This document shows, piece by piece, positions 8,497-16,446 of a DNA stretch of 50,951 nt. Below the pieces are notes generated by a model. That model saw only the letters and a program-made list of their open reading frames with translations. It was not told the DNA's origin and did no database searches. How positions within the stretch are numbered: the first letter of the stretch is position 1; each line of letters begins with the position of its first letter. A program made the position numbers and the translations under genes. Source of the DNA: CAWFKW01 sp964568655 (GTDB taxonomy: Bacteria > Bacteroidota > Ignavibacteria > Tepidaquicellales > OLB5); contig CAZMRG010000007.1 of the NCBI GenBank assembly GCA_964568655.1, forward strand, positions 1 through 50,951, in the 5' to 3' direction.

Positions 8497-8958
8497 ATGA
8501 GAAAAATAATTATACTAACGGTTTTAGCTTTGTCTTTGATTTCTTCTTATTCTCAGGATTTGCCTAAAGGCGCTATTCAGCTAAAACCAGATGATATAAA
8601 ATGGATCGATGCGCCTTCTCCATTGCCGCACGGTTCTAAGCTTGCGGTTCTTGAAGGAAATCCGAAACAGGAGGGATTATTCACAATTCGTGCGATGTTC
8701 CCGCCATATTTTAAGATTGCGGCGCACAATCATGCCTCTGATGAAAGAGTCACAGTGATTTCAGGCGCCGTTTATGTTGGCTTCGGAGATAAGATGGATA
8801 CAACAGTTGCGAATAAATTCACAGAGGGATGTTATTATTTAAATCCTGCTGGAGCTAATCATTATGTTTTTACTCAGGGCGAAGGATGTGTGATTCAAAT
8901 AACAGGATTGGGGCCATGGACAATAAATTATATCCGGGAAACTCAAATTGAAAAATAA
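8497..8958 (+). CDS. Secreted single-domain cupin protein
   Basis: This 153-residue protein has a signal peptide (about residues 1-19, ending before QDLPKG) and one cupin barrel. The metal-binding motif 1 is seen as H-N-H-A-S-D-E-R with two His and a Glu, and the second motif gives a His in GANHYVF. Metal-binding cupins have very diverse roles, and its substrate is unknown. It lies inside the thiamine operon between thiC and thiO but, being exported, is not an obvious thiamine enzyme. Inverted REP copies lie on both sides (8410-8429 and 8967-8984), which suggests it was inserted there. Confidence 0.82.
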   Translation: MRKIIILTVLALSLISSYSQDLPKGAIQLKPDDIKWIDAPSPLPHGSKLAVLEGNPKQEGLFTIRAMFPPYFKIAAHNHASDERVTVISGAVYVGFGDKMDTTVANKFTEGCYYLNPAGANHYVFTQGEGCVIQITGLGPWTINYIRETQIEK

Positions 8959-8963
8959 AAATG

Positions 8964-8986
8964 GGATTCCCGCTTTCGCGGGAACG
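8964..8986. repeat. REP palindrome (TTCCCGC-tttc-GCGGGAA)
   Basis: Arms at 8967-8973 and 8978-8984, between the cupin gene and thiO. Same family as 8407-8432. Confidence 0.8.
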
Positions 8987-8991
8987 AGTTT

Positions 8992-10122
8992 ATGCAGAAT
9001 CAAAAAATAATAATCATAGGCGGCGGGATAATTGGACTTTCTTTGGGATGGCAGCTTGCCAAAAAAGGGAAAGATGTTGAAATCCTGGAGCGCGGCAAAG
9101 CAGGCGGCTCAGCAAGCTGGGCGGCTGCAGGAATGCTTGCGCCGCAGGCTGAAATGGGATTTGAAGATATTGAGATGTTCAATCTGTGCAGAAAAAGTCT
9201 TGAAATGTATCCTGTATTTGTAAACGAATTGTATGAAGATAGCGGAATTAAAGTTGAGGTCGAAAAAACCGGGTGTATCTTGCCAGCGTTCGACCGGGAT
9301 GACGCTGAAAGATTAAGAAGGCTGTATGATTTCCGTGAAAAGATCGGTTTGGCTGTTGTTTGGCTGACAGGTTCTGAAGCCAGAGAGATCGAGCCGTTTC
9401 TTTCGCCTAAATGCACAGGGGCAATATGGATAGAAGATGATGCGCAGATAAATAACCGAAGACTGCTTGAAGCGCTCAAAATAGCATTTGAGAAGAAAGG
9501 CGGCAAGCTCTATGAAGAACATCCGGCTGATATGATCAATATCGAAAACGGCGCTGTTACAGGCATAAATATCCAAGGATATGATATGGAATCTGACGCA
9601 GTCGTATTGGCTGCAGGCGCCTGGTCAAAACAAATAGAAGGGTTGCCTGAAAATCTTTTGCCGCCGGTCAGGCCGGTTAAGGGGCAGATAATAAATCTGA
9701 GGCTGAACGATTCATGTAAAGTTACAAAAGTCGTTCGCGCGCCTGATGTTTATCTGCTGCCAAAGAGCGATGGCAGGCTGGTTATAGGCGCAAGTAATGA
9801 AGAAATGGGATATGATACAAATCCTACCGCGGGAGAAATTTTCAGGCTGCTTGAAAGAGCTTGGGAAGCAGTGCCATCTGTTTATGATCTGCCGATTGAA
9901 TCGATTGAAGCGGGACTTCGTCCCGGTAGCCGCGACCATATGCCAATCATAGGCGATTGCGATGTGAAAGGATTATACTTTGCGACCGGGCATTATAGAA
10001 ACGGAATTTTGCTCACTCCTATTACCGCTTTTGAATTATCAAAATGGATCGTTACCGGAGAAAAATCGGACTACCTGAAAGATTTTCAAATCTCCAGATT
10101 TTATAAAGAAGAGGTAAAATGA
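8992..10122 (+). CDS. thiO: Glycine oxidase ThiO (FAD-dependent)
   Basis: ThiO oxidises glycine to dehydroglycine, the iminoacetate used by ThiG to build the thiazole ring. The 376-residue protein has the FAD-binding GxGxxG at residues 10-15 (GGGIIG), the DAO-family segment SWAAAGMLAPQ, and a C-terminal GLRPGSRDHMPIIG plus ATGHYRNGILLTP, where the Arg and the GHxRNG are typical. It shares the ATGA overlap with thiS and precedes thiG, which confirms the assignment over other DAO-family oxidases. ThiO rather than ThiH suggests an oxygen-dependent route. Confidence 0.96.
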   Translation: MQNQKIIIIGGGIIGLSLGWQLAKKGKDVEILERGKAGGSASWAAAGMLAPQAEMGFEDIEMFNLCRKSLEMYPVFVNELYEDSGIKVEVEKTGCILPAFDRDDAERLRRLYDFREKIGLAVVWLTGSEAREIEPFLSPKCTGAIWIEDDAQINNRRLLEALKIAFEKKGGKLYEEHPADMINIENGAVTGINIQGYDMESDAVVLAAGAWSKQIEGLPENLLPPVRPVKGQIINLRLNDSCKVTKVVRAPDVYLLPKSDGRLVIGASNEEMGYDTNPTAGEIFRLLERAWEAVPSVYDLPIESIEAGLRPGSRDHMPIIGDCDVKGLYFATGHYRNGILLTPITAFELSKWIVTGEKSDYLKDFQISRFYKEEVK

Positions 10123-10325
10123 AAATAAAAGTAAACGGAAAAGAAGAAGTGTTGGAAGATTCCATGAAGCTTTCGGAGTACGTATCTATCAGTCTGAATG
10201 GAAAAGAACCCCGCGGCATTGCGGTAGCGCTAAACGATTTCATCATCCCGAAACAAAAATGGGAGTCAGTATTAATAAATGAAAACGATTCAATTGAAAT
10301 TGTGCATGCAGTGCAAGGAGGATAA
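10119..10325 (+). CDS. thiS: Sulfur carrier protein ThiS
   Basis: The 68-residue ubiquitin-like protein ends in the diagnostic Gly-Gly (HAVQGG), which is adenylated and converted to a thiocarboxylate that donates sulfur to ThiG. The beta-grasp features M-K-I-K-V-N-G-K-E and R-G-I-A-V-A-L-N are visible. The start overlaps the end of thiO by 4 bp (ATGA). No thiF or moeB for its activation is in this operon. Confidence 0.95.
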   Translation: MKIKVNGKEEVLEDSMKLSEYVSISLNGKEPRGIAVALNDFIIPKQKWESVLINENDSIEIVHAVQGG

Positions 10326-10381
10326 TTACAATTGAGAATTACGAATTACAATTGAACAAAGAAAAATTATAAGAATATTAA

Positions 10382-11158
10382 ATGAGCAGTTTAATAATAG
10401 CAAATAAAACATTTAACTCAAGATTAATAGTCGGTACATCGCGTTACCCGGACCCGCACACAATGCTTGAAGCGCTTGCCGAAAGCGGCGCTGAAATGGT
10501 TACAGTTTCGGTTAGGCGTTTGAATCTGAATGCTTCTAACGGGCAGGAAAGTATTCTTGGTATGCTCGATAGGCATAAGTATTCAATTCTTCCCAACACC
10601 GCGGGTTGTTATACGGCAAAAGAAGCCGTTTTAACAGCGCAGCTTGCGCGCGAAGCGCTCGAAACTAACTGGGTTAAGCTTGAAGTTATAGGCGACGATG
10701 AAACTTTATTTCCTGATGTGACCGAGCTTCTTAAAGCGGCTGAAACTCTGCTTGCAGATGATTTTATCGTACTGCCTTATTGCAACGATGACCCGGTTAC
10801 ATGCAAGAAACTTGCTGATATGGGCTGCGCTGCAGTGATGCCGTTAGGCGCGCCGATAGGCTCTGGAATGGGAATAAGAAATCCATACAATATTCAAATC
10901 ATAAGAGACATTATTAACATTCCTGTTATTGTTGATGCAGGAGTTGGTACGGCATCGGACGCAGCCTTGGCAATGGAGCTTGGCGTTGACGGAGTGCTTA
11001 TGAACACGGCCATTGCGGGCGCCGAGCATCCTGTAAAAATGGCTAAAGCGATGAAACTGGCTATTGAAGCGGGCAGGCTGGCTTATGAATCCGGAAGAAT
11101 ACCAAAAAGATTATATGCGAATGCGTCCAGTCCGTTAGAAGGATTGATCAATTCCTAA
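10382..11158 (+). CDS. thiG: Thiazole synthase ThiG
   Basis: ThiG condenses deoxyxylulose phosphate, dehydroglycine and ThiS-thiocarboxylate into the thiazole phosphate. The 258-residue protein has the expected size, the Schiff-base lysine K99 in NWVKLEVIGD, and the phosphate-binding C-terminal segments DAGVGTASDAALAMELG and MNTAIAGAEHP. It sits 56 bp after thiS, and the short gap carries an ACGAATT/GAGAATT-like heptamer trace. Confidence 0.98.
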   Translation: MSSLIIANKTFNSRLIVGTSRYPDPHTMLEALAESGAEMVTVSVRRLNLNASNGQESILGMLDRHKYSILPNTAGCYTAKEAVLTAQLAREALETNWVKLEVIGDDETLFPDVTELLKAAETLLADDFIVLPYCNDDPVTCKKLADMGCAAVMPLGAPIGSGMGIRNPYNIQIIRDIINIPVIVDAGVGTASDAALAMELGVDGVLMNTAIAGAEHPVKMAKAMKLAIEAGRLAYESGRIPKRLYANASSPLEGLINS

Positions 11159-11184
11159 GAATTTAGAAAGAAAGCAGGAATAAT

Positions 11185-11538
11185 ATGAAGAGAACATTTC
11201 AGATCTTGTTTGTTTTATCCATTTCAATTTTTCTTATGTTCAGCCGTCATTCATATTCACAGCAGCCGGTGATTGCAGGCGATTATAAAGTAGGCGATAC
11301 CGCGACATGCACTATCAAGCTAATGGATAATAACACGTTTCGTGTTTTTTGGCTGAACTCAAAGGGCTCTTCAAGGCTGGTTTATAAAGAAGATATTGAT
11401 GAAACCCACGAGCACATATGGCTGGAAAGGATACATGGCAAAGTTGTAGGTAATTTCATAATGCATGAGAATTATTTATCCGGACATTATGTAAGATTTT
11501 CCGATAGTTACAAGGCTGAAGTAGTTAAGATTCAGTAA
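11185..11538 (+). CDS. Hypothetical secreted protein inside the thiamine operon
   Basis: The 117-residue protein starts with a signal peptide of about 25 residues ending in SYSQ, followed by about 90 residues rich in beta-prone segments (GDYKVGDTATCTIKLMDNNTF, then a W-L-N-S-K-G turn). I do not recognise a family. There is one Cys in the mature part and no lipobox. It lies 26 bp after thiG and 24 bp before the tenI-like gene, so it should be transcribed with the thiamine genes. A thiamine role is not supported by any motif. Confidence 0.72.
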   Translation: MKRTFQILFVLSISIFLMFSRHSYSQQPVIAGDYKVGDTATCTIKLMDNNTFRVFWLNSKGSSRLVYKEDIDETHEHIWLERIHGKVVGNFIMHENYLSGHYVRFSDSYKAEVVKIQ

Positions 11539-11562
11539 GCTTTTCTAAATTTACTTATTGCT

Positions 11563-12195
11563 GTGAATTCTTACGGAAAAATTCCATTCCATTTATTGTT
11601 TATTTCTGACAGGCGCCTTTCGGATAAAAGTCTTGTTTCCATAGTCAAATCTGCCTTCTCAAACGGATTAAAAGCCGTTCAGATGCGCGAAAAAGATATG
11701 CCGGCCGGGGATTTGCTGAAACTTGCCGTGAAGATTGGTTCTGTGACTAAAAAATATAACGCCATATTAATAGTGAATGACAGGCTCGACGTTGCATTGT
11801 TATCCAAAGCTGACGGAATTCATGTTCCTGTGAATGGGATGAAAATTGATTGTACAAAAAAATTTACGAAAGGCCTCATTCTTGGCAAAAGCGTACACTC
11901 GCTGGGTGAATCTGTTAAAGCGCAGAAAGAAGGTTTTGATTATTTACTTTTTGGCCCTGTTTTCAGAACGCCGGCTAAAATTAAATTTGGAAAGCCGCAG
12001 GGTTTGGAAAAACTAAAACAGATTTGTTCAATGATGAAGATCCCTGTATTTGCAGTGGGGGGCATTACTCCAAAAAGAGCAAAAAAATGTCTGAATGCAG
12101 GCGCATATGGAGTTGCTGTCATCAGGCCCATATTGAAATCGTATAACTTGGCCCGTACTTTAAAACAATTTGAAAATGAAATGGGAGAGCTGTAA
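11563..12195 (+). CDS. TenI-like protein (thiamine phosphate synthase superfamily)
   Basis: A TIM-barrel protein of 210 residues related to ThiE and TenI. It keeps QMREKD and the phosphate-binding AVGGITPKRA and GAYGVAVIRP loops, and its SVHSLGESVKAQKEGFDYLLFG stretch reads like TenI, the thiazole tautomerase. Two key residues differ: the Asp that ThiE uses for magnesium after GIHxG is absent (GIHVPVNG), and the catalytic His of TenI in the FGHVF segment is Pro132 here (FGPVF). It may therefore be a diverged paralogue whose activity is uncertain. Start is a GTG; the stop abuts the TTG of thiE. Confidence 0.8.
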   Translation: MNSYGKIPFHLLFISDRRLSDKSLVSIVKSAFSNGLKAVQMREKDMPAGDLLKLAVKIGSVTKKYNAILIVNDRLDVALLSKADGIHVPVNGMKIDCTKKFTKGLILGKSVHSLGESVKAQKEGFDYLLFGPVFRTPAKIKFGKPQGLEKLKQICSMMKIPVFAVGGITPKRAKKCLNAGAYGVAVIRPILKSYNLARTLKQFENEMGEL

Positions 12196-12822
12196 TTGAA
12201 GCCCGCAATTGGAAAACTTTGCGTAATTACCGATACTGCCATCCAGCATAAATACTCGCATTATGAAATTGCTGAAATGGCTATCGATGGCGGCGCAGAT
12301 ATGATCCAATTCAGGGACAAGGTCATGTCGACAGGCGAAATGATAAACACGGCTTTTCAACTTCGCGAATTATGCAGCAGAAATGAAGTCACTTTTATTG
12401 TTAATGACAGGGTGGATATTGCATTGATCTCAGGCGCAGACGGGATTCATTTAGGGATAGAAGATATTCCGATAGCAGATGCCAGGAAACTACTGGGAAA
12501 ATCAAAAATTATAGGCGGCACGGCGCACTCGCTTAGCGAAGCGCGCAAAGCCGAACAGATGGGCGCTGATTATATTGGATATGGTCACATATATCCAACT
12601 CAGACAAAGTCCAGAACCACTAAACCGAAAGGCCTGAAAAAACTTGCTGAGGTTTCAGCAAAAATAAAAATTCCGCTTATAGCTATTGGCGGAATAAGCC
12701 CGGATAATGCAGGGCAAGTAATTAATGCCGGAGCACACGGCGTTGCCGTTATCGGTTCTGTTTTGAAAAACGCTAATCCGCGCAGCGCTGTTGAAAAATT
12801 ACGGAATATTATTTATGCGTGA
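12196..12822 (+). CDS. thiE: Thiamine phosphate synthase ThiE
   Basis: ThiE joins hydroxymethylpyrimidine diphosphate to the thiazole carboxylate or phosphate. The 208-residue barrel has IQFRDK, NDRVDIAL, GADGIHLG-IED with both magnesium-binding Asp residues, YPTQTKS for diphosphate binding and the C-terminal AIGGIS and GAHGVAVIG loops. At the place where ThiE normally has GPIFPT it has GHIYPT with His131, a residue otherwise typical of TenI. It starts with TTG immediately after the stop of the previous gene and overlaps thiD by 8 bp. Confidence 0.92.
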   Translation: MKPAIGKLCVITDTAIQHKYSHYEIAEMAIDGGADMIQFRDKVMSTGEMINTAFQLRELCSRNEVTFIVNDRVDIALISGADGIHLGIEDIPIADARKLLGKSKIIGGTAHSLSEARKAEQMGADYIGYGHIYPTQTKSRTTKPKGLKKLAEVSAKIKIPLIAIGGISPDNAGQVINAGAHGVAVIGSVLKNANPRSAVEKLRNIIYA

Positions 12823-13606
12823 AAAAAAGAAAATTGTTATGACCATTGCAGGCTCTGATTCAAGCGCAGGAGCCGGAATACAATCAGACCTTAAGACTTT
12901 TGACAATTACAGGGTCTATGGGCTTACAGTAATTACCGCAATCACAGCGCAGAACACAACTGGAGTTCAAAAGACTTATGAAGTTCCGCCAATTATGATT
13001 GATGCACAATTAAAGAGCTTGTTTGCGGATTTCAAAATAAGCGCAGTAAAAACGGGTATGCTTTCATCCGATAAGGCGGTTAAAGTTGTCGCAAAAAATC
13101 TGAAGGGCAAAAATCTTAAAATTGTTATAGACCCAATTGTACTTTCAAAAAATGATTTCCCATTGCTGGATACCAAAGGAATTGAAGCGCTCAAAAAATA
13201 TCTGATGCCGCTTGCTTATTTAGTAACGCCGAATCTGAATGAAGCGGAATTACTTTCAGGATTCAAGATCAAATCGGGACATGAGCTTAATCTTGCCGCG
13301 AAGAAAATCTACAGCTTCGGCTGCAGGTATGTTTTAATTAAAGGGGGACATTTCTCAAAACAGCTTGGTATTGAAAAGGGCGTTGATATTTTGTTTGATG
13401 GCGCGAGATTTACTACAATTAAATCAGCTTATATTAATAGTAATAATACGCACGGGATAGGCTGCACGCTTTCGGCGGCCATAACCGCTAATATTGCCAG
13501 AGGATTGAAAATTCAAAATGCGATAATCGACGCTAAGCTATATATAGTTAAATCACTTAAGAAATCAATAAAAATAGGGAAGGGAGTGAGTCCAATAGAA
13601 CAATGA
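12815..13606 (+). CDS. thiD: Hydroxymethylpyrimidine (phosphate) kinase ThiD
   Basis: ThiD phosphorylates HMP and HMP-P to HMP-PP, the ThiE substrate. The ribokinase-like protein begins MREKKKIVMTIAGSDSSAGAG, where the GSDSSxGAGIQADLK-type signature is seen, and ends with the nucleotide-binding NTHGIGCTLSAAI segment carrying the catalytic Cys/Asp-loop region. I chose ATG 12815 (263 residues) over an in-frame ATG at 12791 because the first eight residues of the longer form are not part of the fold and would lengthen the overlap with thiE. It is fused to nothing, unlike some ThiD-ThiE fusions. Confidence 0.96.
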   Translation: MREKKKIVMTIAGSDSSAGAGIQSDLKTFDNYRVYGLTVITAITAQNTTGVQKTYEVPPIMIDAQLKSLFADFKISAVKTGMLSSDKAVKVVAKNLKGKNLKIVIDPIVLSKNDFPLLDTKGIEALKKYLMPLAYLVTPNLNEAELLSGFKIKSGHELNLAAKKIYSFGCRYVLIKGGHFSKQLGIEKGVDILFDGARFTTIKSAYINSNNTHGIGCTLSAAITANIARGLKIQNAIIDAKLYIVKSLKKSIKIGKGVSPIEQ

Positions 13607-14022
13607 AGACAATCGATCTGAATAAATTACTAAAGGAAGTTAATTTTAACTTTTCACGCAGCGGCGGCAAAGGCGGCCAGAACGTAAATAAAGTTGAAAC
13701 AAAAGTCGAGCTTGTTTTTAATATAGCTGATTCTATGACCATTGATGAAGAGTCAAAAGAAACTTTACTAAGAAAGCTGAAAAATAAGATTGATAATGAC
13801 GGAGATATAAGGATAGTTTCACAGACCGAACGCTCGCAGCTTGGCAACAGGAAAAAAGCAATTGAAAAGTTTGTTAAAATGATTGAAGGCGCTATGAAAA
13901 AAGAAAACGTGCGCATTAAAACCGCCAAAACATATTCATCAAAACTCGAGCGCCTTGAACAAAAGAAGAAACACGCCGAAAAGAAAAAAGTAAGAAGCGT
14001 GAAAGAGTTTGATGAAGATTGA
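13603..14022 (+). CDS. arfB: Ribosome rescue peptidyl-tRNA hydrolase ArfB
   Basis: This 139-residue class-I release factor-like protein has the catalytic GGQ at residues 24-26 (SGGKGGQNVNK) and a lysine/arginine-rich C-terminal tail (KLERLEQKKKHAEKKKVRS) that inserts into the empty mRNA channel of stalled ribosomes. It lacks the codon-recognition domain of RF1/RF2, which distinguishes it from them. It overlaps thiD by ATGA and is probably carried on the thiamine transcript. Confidence 0.94.
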   Translation: MKTIDLNKLLKEVNFNFSRSGGKGGQNVNKVETKVELVFNIADSMTIDEESKETLLRKLKNKIDNDGDIRIVSQTERSQLGNRKKAIEKFVKMIEGAMKKENVRIKTAKTYSSKLERLEQKKKHAEKKKVRSVKEFDED

Positions 14023-14033
14023 GTTTTAAAGTT

Positions 14034-14139
14034 ACAGGTTACAGGTCACAAGTTGCAGGTTACAAGTTACAAGTTACAAGTTGCAGGTTACAAGTTGCAG
14101 GTTGCAAGTTAAAAAGTTGCAAGTTGCAGGTAGCAAGTT
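14034..14139 (+). repeat. Heptamer tandem repeat, class A (RCARGTT), 15 units
   Basis: Contiguous 7-bp units such as ACAGGTT, ACAAGTT, GCAGGTT and GCAAGTT run from 14034 to 14139, with one 8-bp unit at 14111-14118 breaking the phase by one. It fills the gap between arfB and the convergent hydrolase gene. Confidence 0.92.
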
Positions 14140-14189
14140 TAAAATATTACAACACAGCGATATTTATCAATTTTTTAGACAAATCAAAA

Positions 14190-14888
14190 CTACTCAGTAA
14201 TAAAATCTTCTATTATTTTCACAGCTTCGGCGGGTTTTTCGTAAAATATTTCATGGCCGCAGTTTTCAATTGTTACCAATTTTGTATTTGACAACTTCCC
14301 AAGTATTTCATCAGCTATTTCGGGTTTCAAAAGAGATTCTTCGTTCCCCGCCTTTAACAACAATTTTTTAAAATCGTAGTTTGCAAGTATGGCGGTAAAG
14401 TCAATCTTTTCACTATCCCTAACCATGCCGTTAAGGAAATTATTATCAATTTTTGGGTAACTTTGCCTTATACGCTCGGCCCATTTATCCGGAAATTTAG
14501 GGTGCGACGGTGGGTAATCTGCAATAATCAGTCCTTTTATTTTTTCAGGATGTTCAACAGCGTAAGCCGCCGCCAATCCTCCTCCAACCGAATGACCAAT
14601 GATGTATAGATTTTCAATACCTTCTTTATCAACAACAGAGGCAATATCAGTAACCTGACTTTCAATTGTATAAGGACCTACCGGCTTGCCGCTTTTGCCC
14701 CGCCCTCTTATACTTATTATAATACAATAAAAATTGACGTGATCTTTGATACCGTATAGTATGTCATCAGCGCTGTTTATTGCCCCGGGAATGAAAATCA
14801 GAGGAGCCTTACCGGGAGAATGATTTAATACAATATACTGAATGGTAACGCCGCCATTATCTGCGAATTTTTCCTCAATTGATTCCAT
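14190..14888 (-). CDS. Alpha/beta hydrolase
   Basis: A 232-residue single-domain alpha/beta hydrolase without signal peptide. The oxyanion segment FIPGA, the nucleophile elbow G-H-S-V-G-G (Ser in IIGHSVGGGLAAAYA) and the catalytic His in ENCGHEIFYEKP near the C-terminus are visible. The acid is probably an Asp or Glu in the stretch before the last strand and was not pinned down. Substrate unknown; closest in style to peroxidase/esterase-like or MenH-like hydrolases. Confidence 0.88.
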   Translation of the reverse strand: MESIEEKFADNGGVTIQYIVLNHSPGKAPLIFIPGAINSADDILYGIKDHVNFYCIIISIRGRGKSGKPVGPYTIESQVTDIASVVDKEGIENLYIIGHSVGGGLAAAYAVEHPEKIKGLIIADYPPSHPKFPDKWAERIRQSYPKIDNNFLNGMVRDSEKIDFTAILANYDFKKLLLKAGNEESLLKPEIADEILGKLSNTKLVTIENCGHEIFYEKPAEAVKIIEDFITE

Positions 14889-14944
14889 ACTAATATGGCT
14901 TTGCTGCCAGTTTAAGTTCTATATTATTTTTCTTTTTTCAATCG

Positions 14945-14972
14945 CACATCGCAATTCTCAATTCTCAAATCT
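14945..14972. repeat. Heptamer tandem repeat, class B (GAGAATT/GCGATGT), 4 units
   Basis: Read on the minus strand the units are GAGATTT, GAGAATT, GAGAATT and GCGATGT, the same words as at 19607-19683 and 20174-20243. Confidence 0.75.
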
Positions 14973-14981
14973 CAAATTTTC

Positions 14982-16391
14982 TTATTTTACAACCGCCATT
15001 TTCTTGGTTTCAGTAAAACTGCCTGCGGTTAACTTATAAAAATAAATCCCGCTGTTATAGTTGGATGCGTTCCATGTTACTTCATAGCTTCCCGATTCCA
15101 ATTGTTTATTAATCAAAGTTGAGACCTCTTTGCCAAGCACATCATAGATAACCAGTCTCATGTTTGCCGTCTGCCGTCTCACGTTTTCAGGGAGGTCAAA
15201 TCTTATCTTCGTTTCAGGATTAAATGGATTTGGAAAATTCTGATGAAGCTGATAACTTTTTGGAATTGTTGAGCTGTAATTATTTATTGCAAGAGGCTGA
15301 CTCATTAATGCCGACCAAACCAATCCGCCGTCTGAACCGCACCATGCTTTCATCCTCTGGTAGTACGCAAGACATTGGTACCATCCGGCAGCTTGCTGTT
15401 CAACAATCCAGTTTGTTCCTCCGTTTGAAGTGAACATAATTGCGCCTGTGAACGGCGTTCCGTGAACCGCCCAGCCGCTATCCTGAGAAAAAAACATCAT
15501 GTCGTTAATCTGGACATAAGCGTTATTCTGTGAAACAGGATTTGGTTGAAATACCCAGTTTGCCCCGGCATTGGTTGTTCTGTAAATATTATTCTTATCA
15601 AGATTGCTTCCGCCTACCCAGCCTGTCTGCTGGTTCACAAAATAAATGCAAAGCAGGTCATTAGCGCCATTTCCTGTTGGGGGAACATTCGAAAATATAT
15701 TTGTAAACGTCGCGCCGGCGTCCGTTGTTTTTAATAATACATTGTAGCCTGAGATCCATCCTGTAGTTGTATTCAGCCAGTACTGGTCGTTAAGTTCCTG
15801 CGCGCCGGAAAATGCGTCGCTTAACTCCGTCCAGTTTGTTCCTCCGTTTGTGGTCTTAGCAATGAACGGAACGTATGGATAATTTTTACTTCCCGCTATT
15901 ATCCCTGTGTTTGCATCAAAAAAATAAATGCTGTGAGCAATGCCTGCAACAGGCGGTCCGTATTGTTTAAACCACGTTGCTCCGCCATTTGTAGTTTTGC
16001 GTATCTGAATCGCGCTGCCTGTACACCATCCTGTGTTCCTGTCAATAAAATAAACGCTGTTGTATCCGCCTGAAAAATTTGTATCGTTAAATGTTGTGAC
16101 GGTCCATGTTGCGCCGCCGTCGGTTGAGCGCATCGAGCCATTACTGTTATCGCTTAACCATCCGTAAAGTGAATCTACAAATATTATTCCCAATATATTA
16201 GTATTCACCGGAGTTGTAACTGAAGTCCACGAGTATTCAATTGAAGCGGGCGAGGTTCCCTGTGATTTATTATCCGATGATACTCTCCAGTAACCGGTTC
16301 TTTCATCAAATGAAGCTGGCTGTTCAATCTGAGCTTTTATGGCAGAGCAGAATAGAGCCAATATAGATATAGTAAAAATAAAATATTTCAT
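14982..16391 (-). CDS. Secreted beta-propeller (YCF48/BNR-like) protein with C-terminal sorting domain
   Basis: The 469-residue protein has a signal peptide (MKYFIFTISILALFCSAIKA), then propeller blades with the repeated S-T-D-G-G-A-T-W / K-T-T-N-G-G-x-x-W pattern, and a sorting domain with FPNPFNPETKIRF, VIYDVLGKEV and a terminal TETKKMAVVK. It is a shorter relative of the protein at 3868-6087. In its sorting domain the seven-residue insertion RRQTANM is encoded by the heptamer repeat at 15155-15182. It should be exported and kept at or released from the cell surface. Confidence 0.88.
   Translation of the reverse strand: MKYFIFTISILALFCSAIKAQIEQPASFDERTGYWRVSSDNKSQGTSPASIEYSWTSVTTPVNTNILGIIFVDSLYGWLSDNSNGSMRSTDGGATWTVTTFNDTNFSGGYNSVYFIDRNTGWCTGSAIQIRKTTNGGATWFKQYGPPVAGIAHSIYFFDANTGIIAGSKNYPYVPFIAKTTNGGTNWTELSDAFSGAQELNDQYWLNTTTGWISGYNVLLKTTDAGATFTNIFSNVPPTGNGANDLLCIYFVNQQTGWVGGSNLDKNNIYRTTNAGANWVFQPNPVSQNNAYVQINDMMFFSQDSGWAVHGTPFTGAIMFTSNGGTNWIVEQQAAGWYQCLAYYQRMKAWCGSDGGLVWSALMSQPLAINNYSSTIPKSYQLHQNFPNPFNPETKIRFDLPENVRRQTANMRLVIYDVLGKEVSTLINKQLESGSYEVTWNASNYNSGIYFYKLTAGSFTETKKMAVVK
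15155..15182 (-). repeat. In-frame heptamer repeat (4 units) inside the sorting domain
   Basis: Coding-strand units are GTGAGAC, GGCAGAC, GGCAAAC and ATGAGAC. Position in the domain and unit count match the insertion at 5887-5914. Confidence 0.85.
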
Positions 16392-16446
16392 ATTTTTGGA
16401 GTTATGTTCTGTTAAATTATAACTAAATATTCCGTTATTTTAAATT

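Noticed and set aside
13603..14022. Peptide chain release factor fragment
   Set aside because: The length, GGQ near the N-terminus and basic tail are those of full-length ArfB, not a truncated RF2.
14034..14139. CRISPR array
   Set aside because: The repeat units are 7 bp without unique spacers, and no cas genes are nearby.
14019..14291. 90-codon plus-strand frame after arfB
   Set aside because: Most of it is the heptamer array translated in a frame with a seven-residue period, and its end is antisense to the hydrolase.
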